From contig NZ_AP022596.1 in assembly GCF_010731895.1 (NCBI RefSeq), positions 6,324,001-6,388,000 of the forward strand: a stretch of DNA of 64,000 bases, given 5' to 3'. Below, one piece after another: positions 8,697-17,100 of this stretch (the stretch's first letter is position 1; every line of letters begins with the position of its first letter). The position numbers were made by a program, and so were the translations under genes. The notes under the pieces are model-generated. The model was not told where the DNA came from. It did not search any database and saw only the letters and a program-made list of their open reading frames with translations. Source of the stretch: Mycolicibacterium helvum (lineage in GTDB: Bacteria > Actinomycetota > Actinomycetes > Mycobacteriales > Mycobacteriaceae).

Positions 8697-9336
8697 CACC
8701 GGTGCCTCGAAACCACTGCCCGACCTGCGCCGCGGCCTGATCAGTGTGGTTGTCGGCCTCGGTGTGTACTACGGCGCCCGATATCTCGGGGCGACACCGC
8801 TGGAGGCGTTGCTGTTCAGTACAACAGCATCGGCACTGCGCCTGGCATATTCGGCGTGCAGAGCCCGCACCTTCGATCCCATCGCTGGGTTCCTGATGAC
8901 CGCAGACGGCATCACACTCATCGTCGGTCTACTGTCCCGCTCGCCGACCGTGACGATGTTGGGCCAGCACATTCCCGGCGTCGTTTTTCAAGTCTTCGTC
9001 TTCGTGGGCTTGGCACGCAACCGACCCATCACCGAATCCCTGCTGGCATGGTTGCGGCCTGATTGGGCCCAGCTACGGGTCTGTCAGCACGACCAACATT
9101 CGGCTGAAGCGCGGATTTATCACCGTTTGCATATGCGGCTCACTCTGGCTGTCGCCACAGCCGGACTCATACATCTCATCGTCGCCGCGGTAGTCATTTT
9201 CGCCGTGCCCGTCGACGTTGCCCAAGCCACGTTAGGGCTGCTCGCACTCGCGACGGACGGCGTCATCCTGGTCGTGGTGATCGGCGGCATCGGCAGATTC
9301 ATCCGAATTCACAGCCAGACCGTCCGCGCCGTCTGA
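8686..9336 (+). CDS. Multi-pass membrane protein, VC0807-like
   Basis: The ATG at 8686 overlaps the end of the TetR gene by 11 bp, indicating a two-gene operon. The 216-residue product has about six hydrophobic segments and a polar middle (ITESLLAWLRPDWAQLR). It resembles the family annotated VC0807, whose biochemical role is not known. It is the last chromosomal gene before the island; its stop is about 60 bp from the first att repeat. Confidence 0.75.
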   Translation: MTHSTGASKPLPDLRRGLISVVVGLGVYYGARYLGATPLEALLFSTTASALRLAYSACRARTFDPIAGFLMTADGITLIVGLLSRSPTVTMLGQHIPGVVFQVFVFVGLARNRPITESLLAWLRPDWAQLRVCQHDQHSAEARIYHRLHMRLTLAVATAGLIHLIVAAVVIFAVPVDVAQATLGLLALATDGVILVVVIGGIGRFIRIHSQTVRAV

Positions 9337-9397
9337 GCCGCCGGCCGTTAGAGGACGGCGCGTGCAATCATCTCAGCCACCTGACCTGCGGTGACAT

Positions 9398-9442
9398 TGG
9401 TGGGCGCGGACGGTATCGAACCGCCGACCGCTGGTGTGTAAA
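9398..9442. repeat. att copy 1: 3' end of tRNA-Val
   Basis: These 45 bases are identical to 39852-39896, the last 45 nt of the minus-strand tRNA-Val gene including the encoded CCA. Nothing tRNA-like continues to the right, so this is not a functional tRNA. It marks the outer left edge of the double insertion. Confidence 0.92.
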
Positions 9443-9558
9443 TGGCCTTTTGCCGTGTTGGTGGCGTCTCGTCTGATGCGTTCCTTTCGGGTCTGCGCAG
9501 GTCAACGCGTCGCAGCCGTTTCACGGCGTCGACGGCCTTTCGTCTGTTTTTGCGCGTC

Positions 9559-9579
9559 TTGGCACACTCTCGGCACAAC
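9559..9579 (+). promoter_or_regulatory. Candidate integrase arm-type sites, left end of element A
   Basis: Two boxes, TTGGCACA and TCGGCACA, lie 11 bp apart in direct orientation and are followed by a G-rich run. The same arrangement recurs at 24042-24062 near the right end of element A. Paired direct repeats inside both ends are typical of tyrosine-integrase arm sites. No binding data exist. Confidence 0.55.
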
Positions 9580-9650
9580 CGGGGGGTCGATTTTCTCTCC
9601 CTCGTCGGGTCGTTCGGTTGTCGAGACTCAACCACTCTTACGGTGTGTTT

Positions 9651-9680
9651 CACAACTATAGCGAAAACGATATAGTTGTG
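9651..9680. promoter_or_regulatory. Perfect 10-bp inverted repeat, operator of the HTH/NTase pair
   Basis: CACAACTATA and TATAGTTGTG form perfect arms around a 10-bp spacer and end 3 bp before the start codon at 9684. The AT-rich arms would overlap a -10 region or the ribosome binding region. This is a strong candidate for autoregulation by the HTH protein, as in many toxin-antitoxin operons. Confidence 0.7.
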
Positions 9681-9683
9681 TGT

Positions 9684-10385
9684 ATGACTGACGTGATCAC
9701 CACTCAGCAGGCCGCCCAGCGGCTGGGCGTGCACCCCTCGCGTGTGCGGGCCCTCATCGCTGCCGGCACGCTGGCAGCGACACGCGCAGGAAGCCAGTGG
9801 CTCGTGGATGCCGACAGTTTGGATCGACAGGCAGACCTCGTCGCTGCCGGCGCTACTGCACGATCATTCGCACCGCGCACCGCGTGGGGCGCGGCTGCCT
9901 TGTGTGATGGACTCCCTGACAAACTGACCGCCGCCGAGCGGCACCGCCTACGCAACCGGCTGGCACACGCCGCGAGTGGCGGCGCCGAGACGTGCGCGCT
10001 GGTGCGCCGATGGCTTTCCCAGCGTGCGGATTCAGTGAATCGCTATCGGGTCAGCGAACGGGATCTGGCCGATCTTCTGAGCGCACGCGGTGTCATGCCG
10101 ACCGGGATCAGCACTGCGGACACGTACGACCTCGGACTGGCAACGGGGGGCGCCGCCGACGCCTACGTAAACGACGCCACCTGCCGCGAGCTCGTGAAGA
10201 CACATTTCCTGATCGACAGCGCCCGCGGCAATCTCACGTTGCGCGTTACCAGCACGGAGACGTTGGCGACCGCGGTCGCTCCCAGGCTGATCGCGGGCGT
10301 AGACCTCGCTGACGACACCGATGCCCGTACCCGCGCTGCAGGATGTCGCCTAATCGCCGAAGCGCTGCGGGCGGTGCAGGACTGA
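9684..10385 (+). CDS. Helix-turn-helix protein, putative antitoxin-like partner
   Basis: This 233-residue protein opens with a MerR/excisionase-type helix-turn-helix (ITTQQAAQRLGVHPSRVRAL through WLVDADSLDR). A longer region without recognised motifs follows (residues 60-233). The ATG at 9684 follows the inverted repeat directly. The stop overlaps the start of the next gene (ATGA at 10383-10387), so the two are translationally coupled. Pairs of an HTH protein and a nucleotidyltransferase-fold protein are known as toxin-antitoxin-like modules in actinobacteria; the antitoxin role is inferred from that arrangement. Confidence 0.75.
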   Translation: MTDVITTQQAAQRLGVHPSRVRALIAAGTLAATRAGSQWLVDADSLDRQADLVAAGATARSFAPRTAWGAAALCDGLPDKLTAAERHRLRNRLAHAASGGAETCALVRRWLSQRADSVNRYRVSERDLADLLSARGVMPTGISTADTYDLGLATGGAADAYVNDATCRELVKTHFLIDSARGNLTLRVTSTETLATAVAPRLIAGVDLADDTDARTRAAGCRLIAEALRAVQD

Positions 10386-11378
10386 TGACCCAGGCGGCCG
10401 GCGCTCCTAGCCGGGGCAATAATGTGCCGCTGGCGGCCATAGCCGCCATAACCGGCCAATCGGAGTCCAGCGCGACCGAGATGTTTTACACCGCGCGACA
10501 ATCTGAGGTCGATGAGAACTTGGCCAGCTTCGAAGACATCGGGCTGGCAGTCGACAGGTTGTGCACGCGCGTGGGACTCGCACCTGCACTCATGCAGGAT
10601 GAACGGGACCACCGGATCCGAGCATTGCGCGATCCGCTCTCCGATCGCTCCCCCGGTCTGACCCGCGGCGACCTCAATGCGTGGGACCGCCTGCTACGCA
10701 CGACGCCCGACCGCGTGCCGACCGTGCAGCGGGAGCCACTGACCTTGTCCGACATGCCCGAGCATCAGCAGGCAATGTGGCTGACGCTGCTGGACTTCGA
10801 AGAATCCGATCCACCCCCGTGGGTACTGCTGGGCGGACAGATGACTGCACTGCACCTGGCCGAACACGGGCGCACCGCGCACCGCCCGACCGACGACGGC
10901 GACATGGTGGTCGGCGTATGGACCCGCCGTGATGCCTTGCACAGCACCACGATCTACCTGACAAGCAACGGATTCACCGAGCGCACGACCAGCGACGGCT
11001 ATGGCTACCGCTTCGTGCGCGGGAAGACAGAGATCGACGTAATGATCTCTGAGGGGGCTTGACCGCCAAAAGCGCTATCCAACAACGGGATCGGGACGGC
11101 CAGGACTGCCAGCCGACGGCGGAGATCAGGCGCTCACTCGGGCCGAGCGGCTACCGATCCGCATCAACGACCAAGTGGGCTACGTTCGCCGCCCAGCGCT
11201 GCTCGGCGCCATTGTGGCCAAAGCCCGCGCATGGGTAGTCGATCGCCGAGATCCCGAGCGCCACGCCGTACGAGTTGCCCTACGTCGCCTTCCAACCGAC
11301 CATCGCCTGTGGCGCGCCGCCGAGGACGCACCGGCCACGCGCAACTTGTTGAACCGGCTGGCACAATCGCCGAACTAA
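10385..11378 (+). pseudogene. Nucleotidyltransferase-fold gene broken by +1 in a G run
   Basis: The first 225 codons (10385-11062) include VLLGGQMTALHLAEHGR and, about 20 residues on, PTDDGDMVV. This is the GG...DxD pattern of the AbiEii/MNT-type nucleotidyltransferase fold. The frame then stops at TGA 11060. With one G fewer in the G5 run at 11053-11057, the frame continues through RINDQVGYVRRPALLGAIVAKA to TAA at 11376-11378, giving about 330 residues. The C-terminal part (RRPALLGAIVAK) is typical of these proteins. So this is either a real frameshift, a slippage site or a sequencing error. If real, the predicted toxin is truncated. Confidence 0.75.
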
Positions 11379-11421
11379 CAGGAAGTCGGCGGAATCCTCC
11401 GCGGCCGTCTACGCCGAACTC

Positions 11422-11464
11422 AACAGCGGACGACCACGATCCGAGCGCGGCCTCTTGGTTATGA
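11422..11464. repeat. 43-bp direct repeat, copy 1
   Basis: These 43 bases recur with one mismatch at 15125-15167 in the same orientation. The two copies bracket 3.7 kb holding the IS21-family element, a transposase relic and a membrane-anchored hypothetical gene. Their origin is unexplained; they match neither IS end nor the att core. Confidence 0.7.
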
Positions 11465-11549
11465 CCTGACTTGGCTCACCGTTGTCGGCTCCGGTCGAAA
11501 AGTGAGCAGGTAGTTCCGGTCGAAAAGTGAGCACCCTTCTGATTGGAGA

Positions 11550-12773
11550 GTGATCACTGTGGAGGATTGGGCGGAGATTCGCCGGCTGTATCGGTCGGAG
11601 AACCTGTCACAGGTTGCGATCGCGCGCCGGTTGTCGCTGTCGCGGAACACCGTGGCCAAGGCGATCAGCACAGAAGCGCCACCGCGCTATGAACGCGCAC
11701 CGTCGCGGATGTCGGCGTGGGCGCAGATCGAGATGGCGGTACGGGTACTGCTGGGTCAATACCCGACCATGCCGGCCACGGTCCTGGCCGAGCGGGTGGG
11801 CTGGACCGGCGGGCATTCCTGGTTCGCCGAGAACGTCGCGCGGATCCGCCCGGAGTACGCCCCGGCCGATCCGTGCGACCGACTGGTGCACCTGCCTGGT
11901 GAGCAGGTGCAGTGCGACTTGTGGTTCCCCGGGGCGCTGGTGCCCGATCACGCCGGGGTGCTGCGGTCGTTCCCGGTCCTGGTGATGGTGGCCGCCTATT
12001 CGCGGTTCATCGCCGCGATGATGATCCCGTCGCGGGTCACCGGTGATCTGCTGGCCGGGATGTGGCAACTGCTTCAGGGTGTCGGCGCGGTGCCCCGAAC
12101 ACTGTTGTGGGACAACGAGTCCGGTATCGGTCAACGCGGCCGCCTAGCCGAGGGGGTGGCTGGCTTCTGTGGCGTGCTGGCCACACGACTGATCCAGACC
12201 CGCCCGTACGATCCCGAATCCAAGGGCCTGGTGGAACGGGCCAACGGCTATCTGGAGACCTCGTTCCTGCCTGGCCGGACGTTCTGCTCGCCGGCGGACT
12301 TCAACACCCAGTTGTGGGCGTGGCTGGCCGCGATCGCCAACCTGCGCACCCACGCGACCACCGGCCTGATTCCCGCCGATGCACTCGCGGCGGATCGGGC
12401 GGCGATGATCGCACTGCCGCCGGTAGCCCCCGCGGTGGGGACGACGGTCACGACGCGGTTGGGTCGCGACTACTACGTCAGTTCCGGCGGAAACACCTAC
12501 TCGGTGCATCCGGAGGTGATCGGACGGATGATCACCGTCACCACCGCCCTGGACCGGATCACCGCCCGATGCGGTGACCGGGTGGTCGCCGATCACGAAA
12601 GGCTTTGGGGTAGTTCGGGTCTGGTCACCGACCCGGAACATCTCGCGGCCGCGGCGGTCTTGCGGGAGCAGTTCCGTGCTCGTCCCGCCGCGGGGTCGCA
12701 TTTGGCGGTGGACGTCGAGGTGGCCGATCTGAGTGCCTACGACGCGCGGTTCGGGACCGGGGAGGTCGCCTGA
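11550..12773 (+). CDS. istA: IS21-family transposase IstA
   Basis: This 407-residue protein has an N-terminal HTH (SQVAIARRLSLSRNTVAKAI) and an rve-type integrase core. The DDE residues are likely in QCDLWFPG, LLWDNESG and KGLVERANGYLE. It carries out strand transfer of the insertion sequence. Its stop TGA overlaps the ATG of istB by one base, so the two are co-translated. Confidence 0.95.
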   Translation: MITVEDWAEIRRLYRSENLSQVAIARRLSLSRNTVAKAISTEAPPRYERAPSRMSAWAQIEMAVRVLLGQYPTMPATVLAERVGWTGGHSWFAENVARIRPEYAPADPCDRLVHLPGEQVQCDLWFPGALVPDHAGVLRSFPVLVMVAAYSRFIAAMMIPSRVTGDLLAGMWQLLQGVGAVPRTLLWDNESGIGQRGRLAEGVAGFCGVLATRLIQTRPYDPESKGLVERANGYLETSFLPGRTFCSPADFNTQLWAWLAAIANLRTHATTGLIPADALAADRAAMIALPPVAPAVGTTVTTRLGRDYYVSSGGNTYSVHPEVIGRMITVTTALDRITARCGDRVVADHERLWGSSGLVTDPEHLAAAAVLREQFRARPAAGSHLAVDVEVADLSAYDARFGTGEVA

Positions 12774-13588
12774 TGCCTGCCAAGCGCACGCCCTCGGCGC
12801 CCGGTGACGCCGACAAGCTCATCGCCCATCAAGCCCGTCTGCTCAAGGCCCCGCGCATCGCCGAGCACTACCACCGGCTGGCCGAACAGGGCCGCGACGC
12901 CGGCTGGTCACTGGAGGACTACCTCGGAGCAGTGCTCGCCGTCGAGTCCAATGCGCGTGCGGAATCCGGAGCGCGGCAACGCATCCGATACGCGGGATTC
13001 CCGGCGATCAAGACGATCACCGACTTCGACTTCACCGCCCAACCCGCCGTCGACCGCGCTCAGATCGCCCGCCTGGAAGCCGGCGGCTGGCTGGCCGAAG
13101 CTCGCAACATCGTCCTGCTCGGCCCACCGGGCACCGGCAAAACGCATCTAGCCACCGCGCTGGCGATCGCGGCCGCCCACGCCGGGCACCGCGTCGCTTT
13201 CGCCCCGGCCACCGGTTGGATCACCCGCCTGGCCGAAGCACACCGAACCAACCGCCTCGAGGCCGAACTGCGCAAAATCAGCCGCTACGGGCTCATCGTG
13301 ATCGACGAGGTCGGCTACATCCCGTTCGACACCGAAGCGGCCAATCTGTTCTTCCAGCTGGTCTCCACCCGATACGAGAAGTCTTCGATCGTGCTGACCT
13401 CCAACCTGCCGTTCTCCCGCTGGGGACAGGTCTTCGGCGAGGCCACCATCGCCTCGGCGATGATCGACCGGATCGTGCATCACGCCGACGTCATCGCCCT
13501 CAAAGGTGCCAGCTACCGCATCAAACACACCGCGATCGAGTCCCTGCCCTCCGTGGAAGCCGATCGTCAGGCAGACTCAACCCCGTAA
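12773..13588 (+). CDS. istB: IS21-family helper ATPase IstB
   Basis: This 271-residue DnaC-like AAA+ protein has Walker A GPPGTGKTH near residue 120 and Walker B LIVIDEVGYIPF near residue 175. IstB assembles on target DNA and directs IstA. It starts immediately after istA and ends 54 bp before the right end of the element. Confidence 0.95.
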   Translation: MPAKRTPSAPGDADKLIAHQARLLKAPRIAEHYHRLAEQGRDAGWSLEDYLGAVLAVESNARAESGARQRIRYAGFPAIKTITDFDFTAQPAVDRAQIARLEAGGWLAEARNIVLLGPPGTGKTHLATALAIAAAHAGHRVAFAPATGWITRLAEAHRTNRLEAELRKISRYGLIVIDEVGYIPFDTEAANLFFQLVSTRYEKSSIVLTSNLPFSRWGQVFGEATIASAMIDRIVHHADVIALKGASYRIKHTAIESLPSVEADRQADSTP

Positions 13589-13741
13589 ACCTGCTCATTT
13601 TTCAACCGGAGCAGGCTGCTCAGGATTCAACCGGAGCCGACAACCGTTCGGGGTCTGGGATGACAGTGGCCGGCTGACCTGAAGTTTTGCTTGCGAATCG
13701 GTCGGAATTTGAACACTAAAGCGAGGTCGTAGGGTGCGCGG

Positions 13742-13801
13742 GTCGCCTATGTCCGCACCGTGAAGACGGCCTCGGGGACGGCAGCGGTGCAGGGCGTGTG
13801 A
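13742..13801 (+). pseudogene. Relic of an IS1634/IS4-type transposase N-terminus
   Basis: Twenty codons read VAYVRTVKTASGTAAVQ, which matches the usual start of IS1634-family transposases, before a stop at 13799. Nothing further of the transposase is visible, so this is a short remnant next to the IS21-family element. Confidence 0.5.
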
Positions 13802-13905
13802 TCCTGGTGGCCCGCACCAACACAGGCGAAGTCAACGTGACCACCGCATACGCCGCGACATTCTCAGCCAATAGCTATATCGACAACATGCGAAACGCGA
13901 TCTAA
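13798..13905 (+). pseudogene. Unidentified 35-codon C-terminal fragment
   Basis: The frame reads VILVARTNTGEVNVTTAYAA and ends NMRNAI before TAA. It has the flavour of the end of a secreted or polymorphic-toxin-type domain, but it is too short to identify. It directly follows the transposase relic. Confidence 0.25.
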
Positions 13906-13956
13906 TGAAGGTGATCGGGACCAATAAGGGCAGCGAGTGGGCGGCGCAAAAAGCAT

Positions 13957-14676
13957 ATGAACCCCGCAAATATCGCGACAGCGATCGTCGCTGGACTGAC
14001 CCTCATTACGACTTTGGTCATAGCCTGGCGACAACACCATCGCCTGCAGAAGGCCTACCTCGTGTTGGGTCTGACTCTTGGGAAAGTGAACGACGGCCAG
14101 CTCATAGTCCACACCTCCCTTGACAATCGTTCCATGTTCAAGAAGCACATCCATGCGGTTCAACTACTTGTCTGCCCGTATGACGAAAAACCCGAGGACG
14201 CGGCGAACATTTTATGGCCGAAGCCGCCTAAGACGCTGACGGACATGCGCGACATAGCGAACACTGATCGATCGAGTCCTCTGCTCGATGAGGAGCGAGT
14301 GTGGCTGCCGCTTGACTATTACACCGTGGATAATCTCTGGGTTGCTGACGAAATCCTCACCTACGACGCGGTCATCAACGTCAGCAAATTCAAGCCAGGC
14401 AAGGCCTACAGCGTCAGACTGGTTTTGGTCGGACCCGAGCGACTGACTCGCACCAAGCCGTACAACATGCTGTACGACGCCGTTCGCTGGGTTGGCTCCA
14501 AGCTGTACCGCGGCGTTCGCAGGGTTTTTTTCCTGCCCATCGACCAAACTCCTCTCCCCAAAGGCGCCCGGTATCCTAATCCCGACGCCGGGTTGTACCG
14601 CGTGGTTCATAGGTCATTTGTCTGTCCCTCGACAACCTCCGTTGCCGTCGACAACGCTCATGCACCGAACATTTGA
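13957..14676 (+). CDS. Hypothetical protein with N-terminal membrane anchor
   Basis: This 239-residue protein has one hydrophobic helix at residues 5-23 (ATAIVAGLTLITTLVIAW). The rest is a soluble domain with several aromatic and proline-rich stretches and no recognised motif. Base composition is clearly lower in GC than the chromosome. Membrane-anchored proteins of this shape often occur in defence islands, but I do not recognise the family. Confidence 0.65.
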   Translation: MNPANIATAIVAGLTLITTLVIAWRQHHRLQKAYLVLGLTLGKVNDGQLIVHTSLDNRSMFKKHIHAVQLLVCPYDEKPEDAANILWPKPPKTLTDMRDIANTDRSSPLLDEERVWLPLDYYTVDNLWVADEILTYDAVINVSKFKPGKAYSVRLVLVGPERLTRTKPYNMLYDAVRWVGSKLYRGVRRVFFLPIDQTPLPKGARYPNPDAGLYRVVHRSFVCPSTTSVAVDNAHAPNI

Positions 14677-14711
14677 GCAACTCGGCGCACTCGAAGCTAG
14701 ATAGCTCGGGT

Positions 14712-15005
14712 ATGACAATTGGCACGCAGTCACCGAAAATAGCTGCTTCAATTTCGACCATGGAATGGATCCAGTTCGGCGAGAACGAGTACGGTACGCC
14801 GACATCCGAGGACGGTACGTCCTACATAGTTCACAAGGGTGCCGGGCAAGAGCGATGGGAGGTTCTCCAACACCTCGGCTGGCCTAAGCCAAGAAAATTC
14901 CTCGAACCGCCTCCACCAGGCGCAAGGACGGTCACGCGTTACGCATCAACACTGGAGGAAGGCCAAGAACTTGCCGAACGGATCGAGCGCGATCGAACCC
15001 ACTGA
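14712..15005 (+). CDS. Small hypothetical protein
   Basis: The frame gives 97 residues from ATG 14712, or 82 from ATG 14760. It includes EWIQFGENEYGTPTSEDGTSY and ends ELAERIERDRTH. It is soluble, charged and has no motif I recognise. It follows the membrane-anchored gene on the same strand after 35 bp and may share its transcript. Confidence 0.5.
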   Translation: MTIGTQSPKIAASISTMEWIQFGENEYGTPTSEDGTSYIVHKGAGQERWEVLQHLGWPKPRKFLEPPPPGARTVTRYASTLEEGQELAERIERDRTH

Positions 15006-15124
15006 CCCTGACAGTCGTGGTGGCGAATCAGGCCCCAAAGACACAATCGACTTCCTGATCATTATCGCCCCGGGATTAGCCTGGCCCTGCTCTTTCGAAC
15101 TATTTTTCAGTCGCCAAATATGTG

Positions 15125-15167
15125 AACAGCAGACGACCACGATCCGAGCGCGGCCTCTTGGTTATGA
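15125..15167. repeat. 43-bp direct repeat, copy 2
   Basis: This matches 11422-11464 in 42 of 43 positions and in the same orientation. It lies in a stretch (15006-15381) where I see no gene. Confidence 0.7.
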
Positions 15168-15381
15168 GCTACGCACCGGGCGTTTTCGTCGCTACGCCAG
15201 ATTCCATAACCACTGGTCAATCGGTTGCTTAGGTCCGCTCAGTACCGCTGGGTCCCATCCGTTTGGGCCAGTTTCGCAGCGTTGTGTTCCCAAAAGTGTT
15301 CTCAATCTGGGCCTTACCCCGGCCCGTCCAGACCAGGCGCCTTCCGGCAGGCCAACGCAGCGACTATTCCAACTGGAGCCC

Positions 15382-15886
15382 ATGAACTTCAGCGTCGCGC
15401 TCTCCAAGAAGCCTTACAAGGAAGTCTGGGACGGACCGGCCCTCTTTGACAAAGATGGTTCCCTCTGGATCGGCCGGGAGCCATTCGTATCCGCCCGGCC
15501 ACTGGGAGAAGATCACCGTCACGGCCTTGGGCCAGGGGCCGTTGTCCGTTTGCAATCGGCAAGCTCAGTACGACTCGATGGTCGCTCAGTTTGCGGATCA
15601 AAAGTTGAGGGCTGAGCCGGCCACAACCGACATCTATTTTGAGATCGAGACTAGTGACGGCCAGCTGATCCAGCGGCGAGGAACACCCACCTTCAGTGGC
15701 GAGAGTCTGGACGTCGACGATCAGCAGTGGCCCGCAGGCCGCTGGAAGCGTCTGACGGTTCATCCGTCGGGCTGGGCGCCGCCGAGGACCGCGACACCCT
15801 CTAGTGCTCCACGCCCGAAAGGTTTGTCGTCGTGGACCACACAACGCGTCGCTAGCCCTTCGTCGAATGAAGGTATGGCCCAATAA
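15382..15886 (+). pseudogene. Broken hypothetical gene with two similar segments
   Basis: From ATG 15382 one frame reads NFSVALSKKPYKEVWDGPAL and continues DKDGSLWIGREPF. Near 15480-15500 the sensible reading moves to another frame, with PPGHWEKITVTALGQGP and later YFEIETSDGQLIQRRGTP. The motifs PPGHWEKITV and PAGRWKRLTV look like two copies of one unit, suggesting a repeat protein. A one-base frameshift is the simplest explanation. Function unknown; the assignment is tentative. Confidence 0.4.
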
Positions 15887-15983
15887 TGCCGTGGATTCCG
15901 CGGCCAACACGTACTCCTTCCGTACGACATCAGCAGGGGTGCATTAGCAAGCAAGGATCAGCGCAAGTACGCCTGACTGTCTA

Positions 15984-16172
15984 TTACTGCTGAGCTTGCT
16001 CGACATCACCTGGTTCCTTGTTTATCGGTTTCTTCTTAGCGGTATCGATGATCGTCAGGTTAGGGTTCTCAATAGGCTCATCGGATCCGATTGCGCCGCC
16101 AGCATTTACGACGCCAACTCCAACGATGACGAGGTCTGAATCGGTGTCGTTGGAGTATTGATACTTAGTCAT
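15984..16172 (-). CDS. Small hypothetical protein
   Basis: This 62-residue product begins MTKYQYSNDTDSDLVIVGVG and ends with a charged tail. A purine-rich AAAGGGA abuts the ATG, which is unusually close for a ribosome binding site. It is divergent from the HEPN-type gene at 16252 with 79 bp between. Short proteins of this look occur in mobile islands, but no family is recognised. Confidence 0.5.
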   Translation of the reverse strand: MTKYQYSNDTDSDLVIVGVGVVNAGGAIGSDEPIENPNLTIIDTAKKKPINKEPGDVEQAQQ

Positions 16173-16251
16173 TCCCTTTAATGTGTTTCAACGCTTTGAG
16201 TTTGCCAATAGCGATCGAATAATCAGTTGCGCTACATGAGACACTGGTCGA

Positions 16252-17100
16252 ATGCTTGAGACTGAAGCACTAGAGACTGGGGTATGGCAAGCGTTCGATG
16301 GTTGGCTGACCATCTTTAACGACACGCTAGAACTCACCGCGGCGGTACCGCACGCGTTCAAGTATGTCGTCGATTCTGTGGACACGGATAAGTGGGCACA
16401 TATCAACCGCATACTCGGCATGATCGCCGGTCAAACCTATGACGCCTGTAAGAACGTCATCGACCGCGAGCATGAGACGCTCCACGTCCTGTGCCTTCTG
16501 GCCTCCTGGGGTGCATTCGAAGCGTTCATCGAGGAGGCAACGAAAGCCGCCTTGCGAGCAGAACCCGCACTCCTCGCAAAGCCTGAGTTCGCCAGAACAA
16601 CAAGGAAAGTGGCAGAGAAGAATCTATCCCCGGACGACAGTCGGGAGGAGATCATCGACAAAGTTGTGAACGGCCAGCGCGGGCCGCTGACCGAGGACGG
16701 CGACGGCAAATACGAAGACCAACTGCGACTCGCCGACCTCGGGGATCAGGTCCCGCGTGACCTCGCGAAGGCGCTCATGGAGGCGCAGCAGGTCCGCAAT
16801 GTCTGGGCACACAATAGCGGGCGGGCCGACGACGTGCTGATGAGACAAGCGCCTGGACTCGGGGTCCAGATCGGAGACACGGTCAAGGTCGACCTAAAGA
16901 TGCTCGGGACGTACATCCTGGCACAAAACACCTACGCCACAATCATCATCAACCGCTTTCGCAGTAAGCACGGGCTGCCAGCGATGGAATGCCACGGCGG
17001 CGTGAACATGTTCAAGTCATCTTTTGACCAACTGTATCCTAGCGCTCTATCTGCCTATGAGCTGCAGAAAAGCGTAAAAGCGGAACGGAGGCAGAAATGA
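16252..17100 (+). CDS. HEPN-type putative ribonuclease, first of a coupled pair
   Basis: This 282-residue all-helical protein carries the HEPN signature Rx4H as RNVWAH at residues 182-187, in the context EAQQVRNVWAHNSGRAD. The conserved SWGAFEAFIEE helix lies about 95 residues earlier. HEPN proteins are often RNases in toxin-antitoxin and abortive-infection systems. It is paralogous to the next gene: both share W-x-FEAF, EA-xx-RN-x-WAHN-xGR and an APGL-GD-V tail. The stop overlaps the next start (ATGA, 17097-17100). Composition is AT-rich for this genome. The closest named group I know is RiboL-PSP-HEPN/MAE_28990-like. Confidence 0.75.
   Translation: MLETEALETGVWQAFDGWLTIFNDTLELTAAVPHAFKYVVDSVDTDKWAHINRILGMIAGQTYDACKNVIDREHETLHVLCLLASWGAFEAFIEEATKAALRAEPALLAKPEFARTTRKVAEKNLSPDDSREEIIDKVVNGQRGPLTEDGDGKYEDQLRLADLGDQVPRDLAKALMEAQQVRNVWAHNSGRADDVLMRQAPGLGVQIGDTVKVDLKMLGTYILAQNTYATIIINRFRSKHGLPAMECHGGVNMFKSSFDQLYPSALSAYELQKSVKAERRQK

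Larger units (their letters stand above)
11483..13642 (+). mobile_element. IS21-family insertion sequence, complete
   Basis: The ends begin TGTCGGCTCCGGT on the left and the inverse on the right. Each end holds two copies of a subterminal repeat (TCCGGTCGAAAAGTGAGCA at the left, diverged copies at the right), as in IS21 relatives. A perfect 5-bp target duplication ACCGT flanks it at 11478-11482 and 13643-13647. It contains intact istA and istB genes. The clean duplication shows simple insertion and suggests a fairly recent event. Confidence 0.93.

Noticed and set aside
9398..9442. Second tRNA-Val gene
   Set aside because: Only the 3' 45 nt are present here and at 24120; the D-arm and 5' acceptor strand are absent, so these are att repeats.
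14839..15615. 258-codon open frame
   Set aside because: It runs across the 43-bp repeat and non-coding sequence in a frame without family features; the shorter frames at 14712 and 15382 read better.
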